Shown in pieces: positions 24,319 through 33,452 of a stretch of DNA of 42,744 nucleotides. Below the pieces are notes generated by a model, which saw only the letters and a list, made by a program, of their open reading frames with translations, did no database searches and was not told the DNA's origin. Source of the stretch: JBBRQP01 sp038226175. Its GTDB lineage: Bacteria; Cyanobacteriota; Cyanobacteriia; Gloeobacterales; Anthocerotibacteraceae. Every line of letters begins with the position of its first letter. The first letter of the stretch is position 1. Both the position numbers and the translations under genes were made by a program. The stretch lies in contig JBBRQP010000017.1 in NCBI GenBank assembly GCA_038226175.1, forward strand, positions 1-42,744. The letters are read 5' to 3'.

Positions 24319-27300
24319 ATGGCGGAATATACGGGAATGACACCCACGGTAATTGTTGGCTTGGGAGGAACAGGCAAAGAAATTATGATCAAGATTCGGC
24401 GCATGATCGTCGAAACCTATGGCACTTTAGATGACCTGCCTATTGTTTCTTTTTTGCATCTCGATACCGAACAAAATGCTAAAGTTTCCGAATCTCAAGT
24501 TGTATTAAAACAGGATATTTCTCTGCGTCCGGTGGAACAAGTGTGGACGAAAGTAGAAGATGCTAAATCTTTACTTAACCAACTAAATTCTTATCCCTAT
24601 TTAGCCGAGTGGTTTCCGGCTCAACTCAAAGGAACCGACTCAATCTTGTCAGGAGCAGGACAGATTCGTGCCTTAGGACGCTTTGCCTTTGCGGTCAATT
24701 ATCAGCAGATCAAAAGCTCCTTTAGCAATGCCAAAAATCGTATTCGCGGCTTTGAAAAAAAAATGCTTGATAAGTGGAAAGTACAACTTGACCAAGGTAT
24801 CAATATTTTTGTCGTGGGTTCTTTATCGGGCGGTACTGGCTCGGGGATGTTATTAGATTTAGCCTATAACTTGCGTGATTGGATTCCCGTATCAGAGATG
24901 CCTCAGTCATCAGCTTATCTGGTTCTGCCGGGAGCTTTTTCTGGTCTTGGTGACCGGGTAATTGCCAATGCCTATGCAGCTTTGATGGAGTTAGACCACT
25001 ACAGTCGTCCTGATACGCGTTTTGAAGCGCAATATAGCACCAGTCCATCAGACCGGATTAGTAGTCAGAGCAGTCAGGATGTGCCGTTTAATTTTTGTTA
25101 TCTCATTGGTAATAGCAATAATAAAGTTACGTTTGCTGGCCTTGAAGCCGTACTCGAAATGGTTGCTCAAAATATATTTTTAGATTTTAGTTCAGGCTTT
25201 AGTCAATACAAAAAACTGGTGCGTGACAATATCCGTAAACATTGGGCAAGTCCTGATCCCTTGGGTTATCCTCAGAGTTTTATTACCTTTGGTTTATCAA
25301 GTATTCAGTTTCCAGTCGAGCGGGTGACCAATGCCTGTGCCTCGCGCTTGGCGGCAAAGACTATTGCCTGGTGGGTCAATCCGACGCCCGCTCCCACCGC
25401 AATGCGCGATACGATTAAGACTGATATTTTGCCAGGATTAATGTTAGCCGAGTCCGAAAATCAACATCAAATGCTCGACTCTCTAGCGCTAGGCGATAAT
25501 ACCAAACCCTACAGTAAAGAAGTTGCCGATTGGGCCGGAGCGATTCGTAAACGACGCAATGATCTGCAAATCCCCTTTGAAAATCTGTCACGGTTTGTAT
25601 TACTAGAACAAGAGAAATATGCAGTTCATTTTAGTGATACAGACACCGACCCCAAACGGTGGAGTGATTTTTACCAAAAAATGTGGGACAACTTCGAGCG
25701 GTTAAGCACCCAAAAACGGCAGGAGCTGCGTGATACCGTCGCTAAGATGGTGGAAGACCGCTTTCGGGGGCCAAAATTTGCCCGTCAATTTCTCGATGTA
25801 CTAGCAGAAGTGCTGACAGATTATCGTAATGGGTTTGACCGAGACCGTCAAAAAGACTGGTTGCCAAACGAACGCTCCACAACTAATTCCCTGCAAGTAT
25901 TAGCCAAACAAATTGATAATTATGCCAAACAATTCTTTCTGCTTGACCGCAAAGGGAAAATAGATGATACCTTTGCGGGCATGATGCAAGCCTTGGAGAT
26001 GAGCTATGTCGCCAAAATCGAAGTAAAGAGCCGCACTTTAGGGGTTCAACTCATTGATGTCTTAAAGGAAGAAATCAAGGTCTTGCTGGGAGATTTGACG
26101 CTTTTTGATCGCTTACTCGAAAATCTTGAAGCAACTTTTAAGGGTCGCGAACAAACCTATATCCGTGAAACAGGAACCTTAACTGTAAATGGGATCCTGC
26201 TTTATGATGCCAAAGATGTCGATCAAATCTATCGCAGTAGTTTGGGTGACCGGGAAGAAGCCGTTTGTGGTCTGATTGCCCAAAAAGTTTTGGCGAGTAG
26301 TGGAGTACGCCTCTTTGATTTATTTAGCTTTGATCAGTTTCGCAGCCGTGATCTGAGTGATCGTATTTTGGGTGCAGCCCTTGATGAATTTGTGGGGCGT
26401 GATGATGTAGCGCGTACCTCGGTTAGCCGCAAATTTTTGGAACACTATCCGACTGTCGAACAGCAGGAAGCTCAAATCAAAACTACCTTTGAAAAATCTG
26501 AGCCTTTTTTGCGATTTAGTCAGGATCAAGCGCGTTTAGGCTGGGAAGATAAACCAGAAAAACGACAAACTTTGGTGGGTATTCAAGGCGGTAATAAGCC
26601 TGATGATCCAGCTGTTTCCACACTCTTACCCTATATTCGTAAAACCAGTACGATTACCGATAAAGATATCCGTCCTCTCAATGAACCGCACCGCCTCTTC
26701 TTTGTCCAAGAAACAGGAGCGTTTCCCCTACGGCTAATTGATGGTATGGCGCGCATGCGCAACCTCTATCAAGCCGTCAAAATGGCGGATCGTAATCCTC
26801 TACATACCCACATTGATGAGCAACGGTTTGGCGATATCATGCCTGCCACCGAAGATGAAACCCAAGGGCGGCGTAATGTAATTTTGGCCAGGGCTTTGGG
26901 TTTGATTACCCTTGTCGAAAACAAACTGACGGGCTACACCGAAGCGCGCTTACGGTATCGCGACCGCAAAACTGGCATCGAAAAAAATGAAGTGGTTGGT
27001 GATGATTGGCTCAGTACGACCGAATTTTTCTTAAGTGATGCCAACCGTCGTCTTAAAGAAACTTTGGCTGATGAGTTAAAACGCCTAGGCGAAGCCCCAA
27101 CGACCCGTCAAGCTAAGCAGGAGTTTTATACCCGGCTGATGCAGTATTTGACAGACTATAGTCATACCATCGAGGGTGGTGAAGACAATCCCGAATATCA
27201 AGCGGCTCAATCTGCCATTGAAGATTATATCAAGACCCACAGCTTATTTATCCCTGGCACACAAGTTGCCCCAATACTGCCTCCACCAAAATCAGTGCAG

Positions 27301-27669
27301 GTAGTGCCCGCTGATGCTGACTCAGCCCTCGATAGTAACCTTGATAAGTATCGTAAGTTAGTAGAATCCTGTGTGCGTAAGGGAGAAATATCCGAAAAAG
27401 AACAGATTATCTTAGAAAAATTCCGGGTTCGTTACGGCGTGTCCAAGGAGCAAGCAGCGCAAATAATCCAAGATTTACTGCCCAAAAAAATGAATGAGGA
27501 AGCTGGATTTGAATACGCGATGATGTATCGGGCGCTACTCGAAAATGATAATAAAATCGATCTAGAAGAGCAAGCCCAACTATTAGAATTGCAAGAAGAG
27601 TTGGGTTTAACTAACGAACAGATTATCATGGTTGAAGCTAATGTCAAAGATGAACTTGGGCTATCTTAG
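24319..27669 (+). CDS. bacterial tubulin-like (Tubulin_2 type) giant protein
   Basis: A 1116-residue cytoplasmic protein whose first 300 residues read as a tubulin/FtsZ-like GTPase domain: nucleotide-binding start TVIVGLGGTGKEIMIKIRR (10-28) and the tubulin signature GGTGSG at 171-176 inside VVGSLSGGTGSGMLLDLAYN. The long middle is mostly helical and charged, without motifs I can name. The last 110 residues contain two similar helical units, KGEISEKEQIILEKFRVRYG and DNKIDLEEQAQLLELQEELG, each ending in a turn like GVSKEQA or GLTNEQI. AGGA lies 8 nt before ATG. It is followed after 9 nt by the zinc-ribbon binding protein, so they form an operon. Polymer formation and ligand are unproven. Confidence 0.8.
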   Translation: MAEYTGMTPTVIVGLGGTGKEIMIKIRRMIVETYGTLDDLPIVSFLHLDTEQNAKVSESQVVLKQDISLRPVEQVWTKVEDAKSLLNQLNSYPYLAEWFPAQLKGTDSILSGAGQIRALGRFAFAVNYQQIKSSFSNAKNRIRGFEKKMLDKWKVQLDQGINIFVVGSLSGGTGSGMLLDLAYNLRDWIPVSEMPQSSAYLVLPGAFSGLGDRVIANAYAALMELDHYSRPDTRFEAQYSTSPSDRISSQSSQDVPFNFCYLIGNSNNKVTFAGLEAVLEMVAQNIFLDFSSGFSQYKKLVRDNIRKHWASPDPLGYPQSFITFGLSSIQFPVERVTNACASRLAAKTIAWWVNPTPAPTAMRDTIKTDILPGLMLAESENQHQMLDSLALGDNTKPYSKEVADWAGAIRKRRNDLQIPFENLSRFVLLEQEKYAVHFSDTDTDPKRWSDFYQKMWDNFERLSTQKRQELRDTVAKMVEDRFRGPKFARQFLDVLAEVLTDYRNGFDRDRQKDWLPNERSTTNSLQVLAKQIDNYAKQFFLLDRKGKIDDTFAGMMQALEMSYVAKIEVKSRTLGVQLIDVLKEEIKVLLGDLTLFDRLLENLEATFKGREQTYIRETGTLTVNGILLYDAKDVDQIYRSSLGDREEAVCGLIAQKVLASSGVRLFDLFSFDQFRSRDLSDRILGAALDEFVGRDDVARTSVSRKFLEHYPTVEQQEAQIKTTFEKSEPFLRFSQDQARLGWEDKPEKRQTLVGIQGGNKPDDPAVSTLLPYIRKTSTITDKDIRPLNEPHRLFFVQETGAFPLRLIDGMARMRNLYQAVKMADRNPLHTHIDEQRFGDIMPATEDETQGRRNVILARALGLITLVENKLTGYTEARLRYRDRKTGIEKNEVVGDDWLSTTEFFLSDANRRLKETLADELKRLGEAPTTRQAKQEFYTRLMQYLTDYSHTIEGGEDNPEYQAAQSAIEDYIKTHSLFIPGTQVAPILPPPKSVQVVPADADSALDSNLDKYRKLVESCVRKGEISEKEQIILEKFRVRYGVSKEQAAQIIQDLLPKKMNEEAGFEYAMMYRALLENDNKIDLEEQAQLLELQEELGLTNEQIIMVEANVKDELGLS

Positions 27670-27678
27670 TGAGGAAAC

Positions 27679-28794
27679 ATGACCTACGATGTCAACTACG
27701 TAACTTGTCCCAAATGTGGACACGACCGCAACAGCAGTACGGCTACTAAATGTGAAATTTGTGGACAGTCCCTTAAAAAAGGCATTGGTGTTCCACCGAT
27801 TGCCGTGATCGCTGGCGTAGCAGCACTGGCTCTATTAGGTGCGGGAGCTTATTTTTTTTTAAATAAACCTACGGACATGGCGGTTACTTCAACTTCCCAA
27901 ACCATTAATGCAAACCCAGTGGGCTCGCCCGTCATCAAAGTCTATAACGACATGGAGACGGTTGAAAATGTCCCTAGCGGGCTGTTTAATTATGGCGGCT
28001 CTACCACCTTTGCCCCGTTACGCTCCCTGACGATAAGTAATGCGATTACCCAAGCCCATCCTAATTTCCAGCTGCGTTATGTGGAGCCAACAACGGGTAA
28101 ACCAGGTTCGAGTACGGGCATCAAAATGTTATTAGATGGACAACTCAGTATTGCTCAGTCCTCACGCTCCGTCAAAGACAGCGAATTTACCGAAGCTAAA
28201 ACTCGGGGCTTTACCCTCGAGCCCGTTCCTATTGCCATTGATGGTATTGCCTTTTTTGTAACACCTAGTTTAGCGATTGCTGGGCTAAGTCTAGGACAAG
28301 TTGAGGCGATTTTTACGGGTAAAGTAACTAACTGGAATCAAGTGGGTGGGCCAAACCTATCGATCAAGCCCTTCAGCCGCGATCCCCAGTCAGGCGGCAC
28401 GGTAACTTTTATCAAAGATGAAATTTTGCATGGTCAGGCGCTTGGGCGCACCGTCCAAATCACCCGTGATACCACTGATGAAATTCGCAAAGTTGCACAG
28501 ACGCCAGGAGCCATTAGCTATGCTACGGCCTCTGAAGTCATTGGACAGCAAACCATTCGTTCGTTGCCCTTATCCAAAGCTGGTACAAACTACGTTGCTC
28601 CCTTTGATGGTACAGGCAAAATTAATGTCACGGCCTTCAAAAATAGTAGTTATCCGATTACCCGTCGGCTTTTTGTTGTGATGCGGCGGGATGGCAAACT
28701 TGATGAACAGGCTGGAGCTGCTTATGCCAACCTCTTGCTCTCGGGTCAAGGCCAAAAACTCATCGAACAATCAGGTTTTGTGGCAATTCGCTGA
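27679..28794 (+). CDS. zinc-ribbon, membrane-anchored phosphate-binding-like protein
   Basis: A 371-residue protein with three parts. An N-terminal zinc ribbon has C10-x2-C13 and C25-x2-C28. One transmembrane helix follows at about 37-60 (PPIAVIAGVAALALLGAGAY). From about residue 95 a PstS-like periplasmic-binding domain begins, with FNYGGSTTFAPLRSL, then SSRSVKDSEF, VEAIFTGKVTNWNQVGGP and FSRDPQSGGTVTF, all typical of phosphate-binding proteins. The topology would put the zinc ribbon in the cytoplasm and the binding domain outside. No pstCAB permease or ATPase is adjacent, which argues for sensing or tethering rather than uptake. GAGGAAAC before the ATG is a good ribosome site. It is the operon partner of the tubulin-like protein. 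Confidence 0.85.
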   Translation: MTYDVNYVTCPKCGHDRNSSTATKCEICGQSLKKGIGVPPIAVIAGVAALALLGAGAYFFLNKPTDMAVTSTSQTINANPVGSPVIKVYNDMETVENVPSGLFNYGGSTTFAPLRSLTISNAITQAHPNFQLRYVEPTTGKPGSSTGIKMLLDGQLSIAQSSRSVKDSEFTEAKTRGFTLEPVPIAIDGIAFFVTPSLAIAGLSLGQVEAIFTGKVTNWNQVGGPNLSIKPFSRDPQSGGTVTFIKDEILHGQALGRTVQITRDTTDEIRKVAQTPGAISYATASEVIGQQTIRSLPLSKAGTNYVAPFDGTGKINVTAFKNSSYPITRRLFVVMRRDGKLDEQAGAAYANLLLSGQGQKLIEQSGFVAIR

Positions 28795-28796
28795 AT

Positions 28797-29861
28797 CTAT
28801 TCACCCCCACCCAAGAGCGGAATACTCTGGATATCACCACCAGCAGCAGACTTGAGTGGCAGCAAGGTCTGTTTAGTTTGGAAACGAAATAAGTAGGTTT
28901 GCCATTGCTGGTTAGCCCAAGTCACGGTAAGCAAAATATTGAGGTTGGTATAAGGATTGACCACTTCAGGTTTACTGAGATTAAAATCAGCAATGCGATC
29001 AGCAATCAGAGAGGTTGATTTATTGGTACTAGCGTGTAATTCAAAGGGATTTTTGGTTGGTTTGAGTGGTTGTTTGAGATCGAGTGATCTCGCAGTTGCC
29101 ACACCAATAGAATTGCTCGTCGGGCTAGATTGAACTATTGGCACAGTAGTGATGTCGTAATTATCGTAGTCAGTTTCAATATCCAATGGCCCTGCGAAGA
29201 CCCGCCGTTCAAAGCCCATCGGCACCCAAAAGTTGAGTTTGATTTGTACAACAGATGTGACTGGTAGCCAGTAGCTTTCACCAACCGAGGCAAAATCCAT
29301 AAAAATATCGGCTACGCCATAGGAGCCACTGTCAACCCAATGCACGCGCACCGGCAAAAAACTCACCGGATCAAGCCAGAGCTCACGAATCGGCGTGCCA
29401 TTATCAAAGGCTAGGTAGTTAACAGTTTGTTCATTCCAACGGCTAGATTCGGCAACTTGGATGGGGTCTGTATTGGGCATCACAGAAAACGTTGCATTGG
29501 GAGCTAAGCGCTCAGGATGAGTGACATAGCCGTTATAGATAGCCAGACGGCTTTTGTGCGAAACCGGGTCAATTTGGGTTCGACTGAGCGTTCGTTTACG
29601 GTCGATCTCCGTAATATCGGCTTGCCAAGTCTCCTCTTGCTTACTAAAAAGGATCGCCATATCACTGGTTTGCCACCCTTTAATCTGGGTCTGTTGATGA
29701 AATTTAACCCGAGGGGGAACTATTAATTTATCTAGCGCGGCGCGATAACGGGCTAGCCAATCGGCTGCTTGGGCTTGCCCTGCTCCGGTCAAACCCCACG
29801 CTCCGAGAGCCAACAATACCCCTCTTCTAGTCAATACTGATTGTTTGTGGTCCTTTGCCAT
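28797..29861 (-). CDS. exported protein of unknown function (Tat-type signal)
   Basis: A 354-residue protein with a twin-arginine-like leader, LTRRGVLLALGAWGLTG, ending in AQAA near residue 33. The mature part is strand-rich and Trp-rich, with segments such as ETWQADITEIDRKRTLSR and FLPVRVHWVDSGSYGVADIF, reminiscent of outer-membrane lipoprotein-sorting (LolA-like) folds, though I cannot assign it. The first ATG overlaps the upstream small gene by 35 nt; a TTG start just before TRRGVLL would reduce the overlap to a few bases and may be the true start. It ends 2 nt from the convergent binding-protein gene. Confidence 0.65.
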   Translation of the reverse strand: MAKDHKQSVLTRRGVLLALGAWGLTGAGQAQAADWLARYRAALDKLIVPPRVKFHQQTQIKGWQTSDMAILFSKQEETWQADITEIDRKRTLSRTQIDPVSHKSRLAIYNGYVTHPERLAPNATFSVMPNTDPIQVAESSRWNEQTVNYLAFDNGTPIRELWLDPVSFLPVRVHWVDSGSYGVADIFMDFASVGESYWLPVTSVVQIKLNFWVPMGFERRVFAGPLDIETDYDNYDITTVPIVQSSPTSNSIGVATARSLDLKQPLKPTKNPFELHASTNKSTSLIADRIADFNLSKPEVVNPYTNLNILLTVTWANQQWQTYLFRFQTKQTLLPLKSAAGGDIQSIPLLGGGE

Positions 29862-30039
29862 TACTGCTATTGGGTGAGGATGGAGATGAGGCGGTACTTG
29901 GTTTGCCCATTTGCTCAGCTAGCCAATTTTTGACAGGGTCTTCGTTGGGGCTGACCCGAAATAACCCAGAAAAGAAGCCCCCAATAAAAGGTAAGGGGTG
30001 GTCTGATAATGCCCGTAAAATTGGTCCTAATTCATCCAT
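29827..30039 (-). CDS. conserved small cyanobacterial hypothetical protein
   Basis: A 70-residue protein beginning MDELGPILRALSDHPLPFIG and continuing GGFFSGLFRVSPNEDPVKNW, a pattern I recall from short conserved cyanobacterial proteins; the tail is Ser/Pro/Gly rich and disordered. There is one weak hydrophobic segment (PLPFIGGFFSGLF), possibly membrane-associated. Function is unknown. It overlaps the start of the exported-protein gene and probably shares its transcript. Confidence 0.7.
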   Translation of the reverse strand: MDELGPILRALSDHPLPFIGGFFSGLFRVSPNEDPVKNWLAEQMGKPSTASSPSSPNSSNGKGPQTISID

Positions 30040-30155
30040 CGCCGTGATGCTCCTGACACAGTGCTTCTAGTTTAACCCGCTACACCATAAGTCCTGCGTT
30101 CTAGCAAGCCGAACGTCACCGGGGTTATAGTGTGAATGTTGTGGTCGAGCGGTTC

Positions 30156-30812
30156 ATGCCTGCCTTGCAAATTGCCTTAATTGATTATGGAGCCGGGAAT
30201 TTGCACTCAGCTCGCCGCGCTCTAGAAGCTGGTGGTGCCGAAGTTTGGGTGACCGCTGATCCTAAGCGTCTTGCTGCTGCAGATGGCTTAGTTTTACCAG
30301 GCGTAGGAGCTTTTGACCCAACGATGCTCAAGATTGAGTCCTTAGGACTGCGCCAGCCCATCTGTGAACAAGCTCGTCTCAAGCCTTTGTTAGGAGTATG
30401 TATTGGCTTACAGGTATTGTTTGAGTCCTCAGAGGAAGGCGAACGACCGGGGTTAGGATTAGTTGGTGGTCAGATCCAGCGCTTTAGGCCAGAGCCACAG
30501 CTGACCATTCCCCATATGGGTTGGAATCAACTACTGCTCAAAGATTCATTACTCTGGCAAATGGTGGCTCCGGCCTCATGGGTCTATTTTGTACACTCCT
30601 TTTTTCCAGTACCAAGCATGCCAGAGGTTATGATTGCGACGAGTCAGCATGGGACACAGACCTTTTGTGCTGCAATACAGCAGGGTCGGATTTGGGGAAC
30701 CCAGTTTCATCCCGAAAAATCTGGTGCCGTGGGTCTTACGATTGTCCGTAATTTTTTGACCCAGGTTGCTGCTCACAAACAGGCTACTTTGACAGCATCT
30801 GTGCGGTTTTGA
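30156..30812 (+). CDS. hisH: imidazole glycerol phosphate synthase glutaminase subunit HisH
   Basis: HisH hydrolyses glutamine and passes ammonia to HisF in histidine synthesis. The class-I amidotransferase triad is present: nucleophile Cys in LGVCIGLQVLF, and His and Glu in GTQFHPEKSG. The N-terminus from ATG 30156 (MPALQIALIDYGAGNLHSA) matches the family; the longer reading from GTG 30132 adds eight residues and is less likely. That gives 218 residues. The partner hisF is not in the window, which is usual in cyanobacteria where his genes are scattered. The 3' end overlaps the convergent DUF4129 gene by 29 nt. Confidence 0.95.
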   Translation: MPALQIALIDYGAGNLHSARRALEAGGAEVWVTADPKRLAAADGLVLPGVGAFDPTMLKIESLGLRQPICEQARLKPLLGVCIGLQVLFESSEEGERPGLGLVGGQIQRFRPEPQLTIPHMGWNQLLLKDSLLWQMVAPASWVYFVHSFFPVPSMPEVMIATSQHGTQTFCAAIQQGRIWGTQFHPEKSGAVGLTIVRNFLTQVAAHKQATLTASVRF

Positions 30813-31326
30813 CAGCTTCTTGACACCGCTTCACTTCCTCTAAGGTTCCGTTTTGTTCGCCGTACCAAAGTCGCTCATAAATAATAATGAGTTCAGTTAA
30901 TGGTTTTTGTAATAGTGGATAAGGTGCTAAGTCCTGAAGATATTCAAAGTTAGTTCGGGCTGGCTGATAGAAGACCTTTTGATCCTGATCAAGTTGTAGG
31001 ATCAAGGCTAAATACCAAGCCCGACAAGCTCCTCGATAATCTCCTTGGCGAGTAAGTTCTTCTGCCAAGTTCTGCCATGTCTGTTTTGTGGTCTGCTCAG
31101 ATGATAAGGGCTTAGCTATGCCTAATTTAGGATCACCTTGCAAAACTGGAAGTAACTGCACAATAATTACTGCCATTATTAGTAATAACAAAGCAATACC
31201 CACCCAAAAAATTAGATTGGCCTGACTAGGGCTAAGTTGTGAAAAATTAAAATTAGAACCCGTATCCGTCAATCGAAATCGTCCTGATTTGCGTAATGAT
31301 GTGATAATTGCTGTGACATCTTGCAT
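30784..31326 (-). CDS. DUF4129-domain membrane protein
   Basis: A 180-residue protein with one transmembrane helix at about 37-60 (IFWVGIALLLLIMAVIIVQL) and a C-terminal DUF4129 domain, recognised by YRGACRAWYLALILQLD, TNFEYLQDL and the late IIIYERLWYG. DUF4129 domains usually occur at the C-terminus of transglutaminase-like proteins or beside membrane proteins of unknown function; no transglutaminase is present here. Its start overlaps the upstream membrane-protein stop as TAATG, so the two are translationally coupled. The function is not known. Confidence 0.85.
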   Translation of the reverse strand: MQDVTAIITSLRKSGRFRLTDTGSNFNFSQLSPSQANLIFWVGIALLLLIMAVIIVQLLPVLQGDPKLGIAKPLSSEQTTKQTWQNLAEELTRQGDYRGACRAWYLALILQLDQDQKVFYQPARTNFEYLQDLAPYPLLQKPLTELIIIYERLWYGEQNGTLEEVKRCQEAVKTAQMLSK

Positions 31327-32603
31327 TACAAGTCTCCCAACTGACTAAGTAAATCTAGGCCTTCTTTGCGCGCTCTCAAGTCGTAGTAGAGAGCAGCGGC
31401 GATTGTTGTGACTATAGGTAATAAAAGGCATGTCAACGCTAGGCTAATAATTCCACTTAATATCGTCTGTAATAAGGATAAAACTGCTATGTCATAAATG
31501 AATGTAGATAAAATCAGCTGTATAAAAAATTGAATTGCGGATTGCAGTAAAGCACTAGCTATTCCCAACAAAAATGTCAGTATACTTACCCCAGCTACCC
31601 GCCAAAAATTACCTTTTATTAAACTAAAGCTACGCTTTAAAGCGAGGATAGGCCTTAGATTTTCAACTACAATGACTGCAATCACTAATCGCGTTTTTAT
31701 TAACAGGTTGAGAGTAACCCCTGTAGTAACAAAGAATAGTAAGAAAACTATACTACCTGTTGTAAATGATCTACCAGCAGCTAAAATTAAAATGAGTGCA
31801 ATTATAGAGAATCCAAGTAATGGTAAAAATATAACTCCCGACTCTAAACAGACGGCACCAACGATTTGCCAACTTCTTACTTTTAACTGAGGTAAAATTT
31901 CGCCTATGGTTTTAGGTTTACCAATCAGATCTTGAAATGCTAAAGATAGAATTGTGCCTTGCCGGACAATAAATGGAGCTAGACCTATAAAGACAGCGAT
32001 CAGGGCTGTCAATATACAGACTAAAAAGACTAAGAGTGTACCGCCTACCAAGCTACTCAAATTATTTAATGAAAACTGACTGAAATTATAGACACTACCA
32101 GTTATAGAAAATATTATTCCCCCAATAATAACTCCGACCATAGTAATAGCTATGATATTTAGCAACAAAAATAAATAAGCAGTTGCTGCCAGCTTTAAAT
32201 ATTCACTAAAATGTTCACGGTAATTTTTAATACCCGTCGAGATAATATCACCAACACTTAGAGGACGGGTAATAGCTTCACTCAGAGGCGTGATTGTATT
32301 GGACTTGTTTTGCTCAAAAGACGATGGTGCTCCTAACATCGTCGTGGAATTGCGAGCGGCTCGACATTGTGCCAAGCCCCTACTTGCCATCTGTGCCAGA
32401 GGTGCCTCATTTTTATCAATTAATTCCTGAAAAATTACCTCAGCTTCCTCTAGGCGACCGAGCTGTTGGTAAGTGCTGGCCAACCAAAGGTGTACTTGAG
32501 GCTGATTGGGCTGGGCTGAGTCTTCGAGTTCAAAGCAGCGCAGCGCCTGACAATAATCTAGGGCTTCAAAGGCCGCAATACCCTTTTGTAATAACTCGGA
32601 CAT
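31326..32603 (-). CDS. TPR-containing multi-pass membrane protein
   Basis: A 425-residue protein. Residues 1-85 form TPR-like repeats (MSELLQKGIAAFEALDYCQA, then PQVHLWLASTYQQLGRLEEA). From about residue 130 there are six or so hydrophobic segments, for example YLFLLLNIIAITMVGVIIGG and LVFLVCILTALIAVFIGLAP, with the loop LRPILALKRSFSLIKGNFWR typical of glycerophosphodiesterase-type or DUF7544-like membrane domains. No catalytic residues are seen. It is AT-richer than the flanking genes, as expected for a hydrophobic protein. It forms an operon with the DUF4129 gene; together they could be a small membrane complex, but the role is open. Confidence 0.75.
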   Translation of the reverse strand: MSELLQKGIAAFEALDYCQALRCFELEDSAQPNQPQVHLWLASTYQQLGRLEEAEVIFQELIDKNEAPLAQMASRGLAQCRAARNSTTMLGAPSSFEQNKSNTITPLSEAITRPLSVGDIISTGIKNYREHFSEYLKLAATAYLFLLLNIIAITMVGVIIGGIIFSITGSVYNFSQFSLNNLSSLVGGTLLVFLVCILTALIAVFIGLAPFIVRQGTILSLAFQDLIGKPKTIGEILPQLKVRSWQIVGAVCLESGVIFLPLLGFSIIALILILAAGRSFTTGSIVFLLFFVTTGVTLNLLIKTRLVIAVIVVENLRPILALKRSFSLIKGNFWRVAGVSILTFLLGIASALLQSAIQFFIQLILSTFIYDIAVLSLLQTILSGIISLALTCLLLPIVTTIAAALYYDLRARKEGLDLLSQLGDL

Positions 32604-32693
32604 GCTCGCCCCTGTTGATCACTAATTGCTGCTCTAGGTTTATCACATCAGCCCTAGGTTAGCCTAGAAGAAACACTCAAATCATCGCACCCT

Positions 32694-33428
32694 ATGTCTT
32701 CTACACCCTTGGTTATCTTTTTGTGCGCTCACGGTAGCCGTGATCCTAGGTCTGCGCCACAACTTGCCCAACTCACGGCACAGGCACAGCAGGTCTATGG
32801 TTGCCCGGTCTATGGCGGTGTCCTAGAACAAGGAACCTCAACGCTAGGCGAACAGATACGGCAGGTAGTGAGGACAACTCAGCCAAAGCAGTTGGTTTTG
32901 TTACCATTATTTTTGATACCAGGAACCCACGCTGCGCAAGATTTACCTGCAGCCCTTCAGCAGTTAGAGCAGGAATATCCTGAAATTGAATTCCAGCAAA
33001 CACTGACCTTAAGTGAGAGTCCTGCGCTGTTGCACGTCCTCCAAAAACCCCTTGCATCGGCACAAAACATCTTACTTTTTGCCCATGGTTCGCGCCGTGC
33101 GTCTGCTCTCGAACCCCTTCATCAACTCAAAGCAGCTCTTGCTGCGCGGCTCGATCGACCTGTCGACTTGGCTTTTTATCAACCTAATGCTCAAGATCTC
33201 ACAGATCAATTGACACGACTTGCCCAACCAGCTGGTACTGGCTTGGTGTTACCTTTATTTTTATTTGATGGCGGTCTGATTGATTGGGCAGCAACGCAAG
33301 TCTGTGACTATCCTGGCTGGTCTATGGGTCAACCCTTAGGACAGGGCGGGCAGCTTTTACCAGTTTTGTCAGATTTATTAGGGCGCGTTCGGGGCTTAGG
33401 CTTTAGCTTAGATAAAAAGCCAAAATAG
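32694..33428 (+). CDS. sirB: sirohydrochlorin ferrochelatase, CbiX/SirB type
   Basis: SirB inserts iron into sirohydrochlorin to make siroheme, the prosthetic group of nitrite and sulfite reductases; related CbiX enzymes insert cobalt. The 244-residue protein is the long two-repeat form: the first half has the metal-site histidine in CAHGSRDPR (His13) and a second in IPGTHAAQDL; the second half repeats as FAHGSRRASALEPLHQLK. No His-rich or Fe-S tail is visible. It probably supports NirA encoded in the same window. Whether it works with iron or cobalt cannot be told by sequence alone. It stands 24 nt upstream of gor and may be co-transcribed with it. Confidence 0.88.
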   Translation: MSSTPLVIFLCAHGSRDPRSAPQLAQLTAQAQQVYGCPVYGGVLEQGTSTLGEQIRQVVRTTQPKQLVLLPLFLIPGTHAAQDLPAALQQLEQEYPEIEFQQTLTLSESPALLHVLQKPLASAQNILLFAHGSRRASALEPLHQLKAALAARLDRPVDLAFYQPNAQDLTDQLTRLAQPAGTGLVLPLFLFDGGLIDWAATQVCDYPGWSMGQPLGQGGQLLPVLSDLLGRVRGLGFSLDKKPK

Positions 33429-33452
33429 ATAACTTTAGTTAGACTAGGGAAC

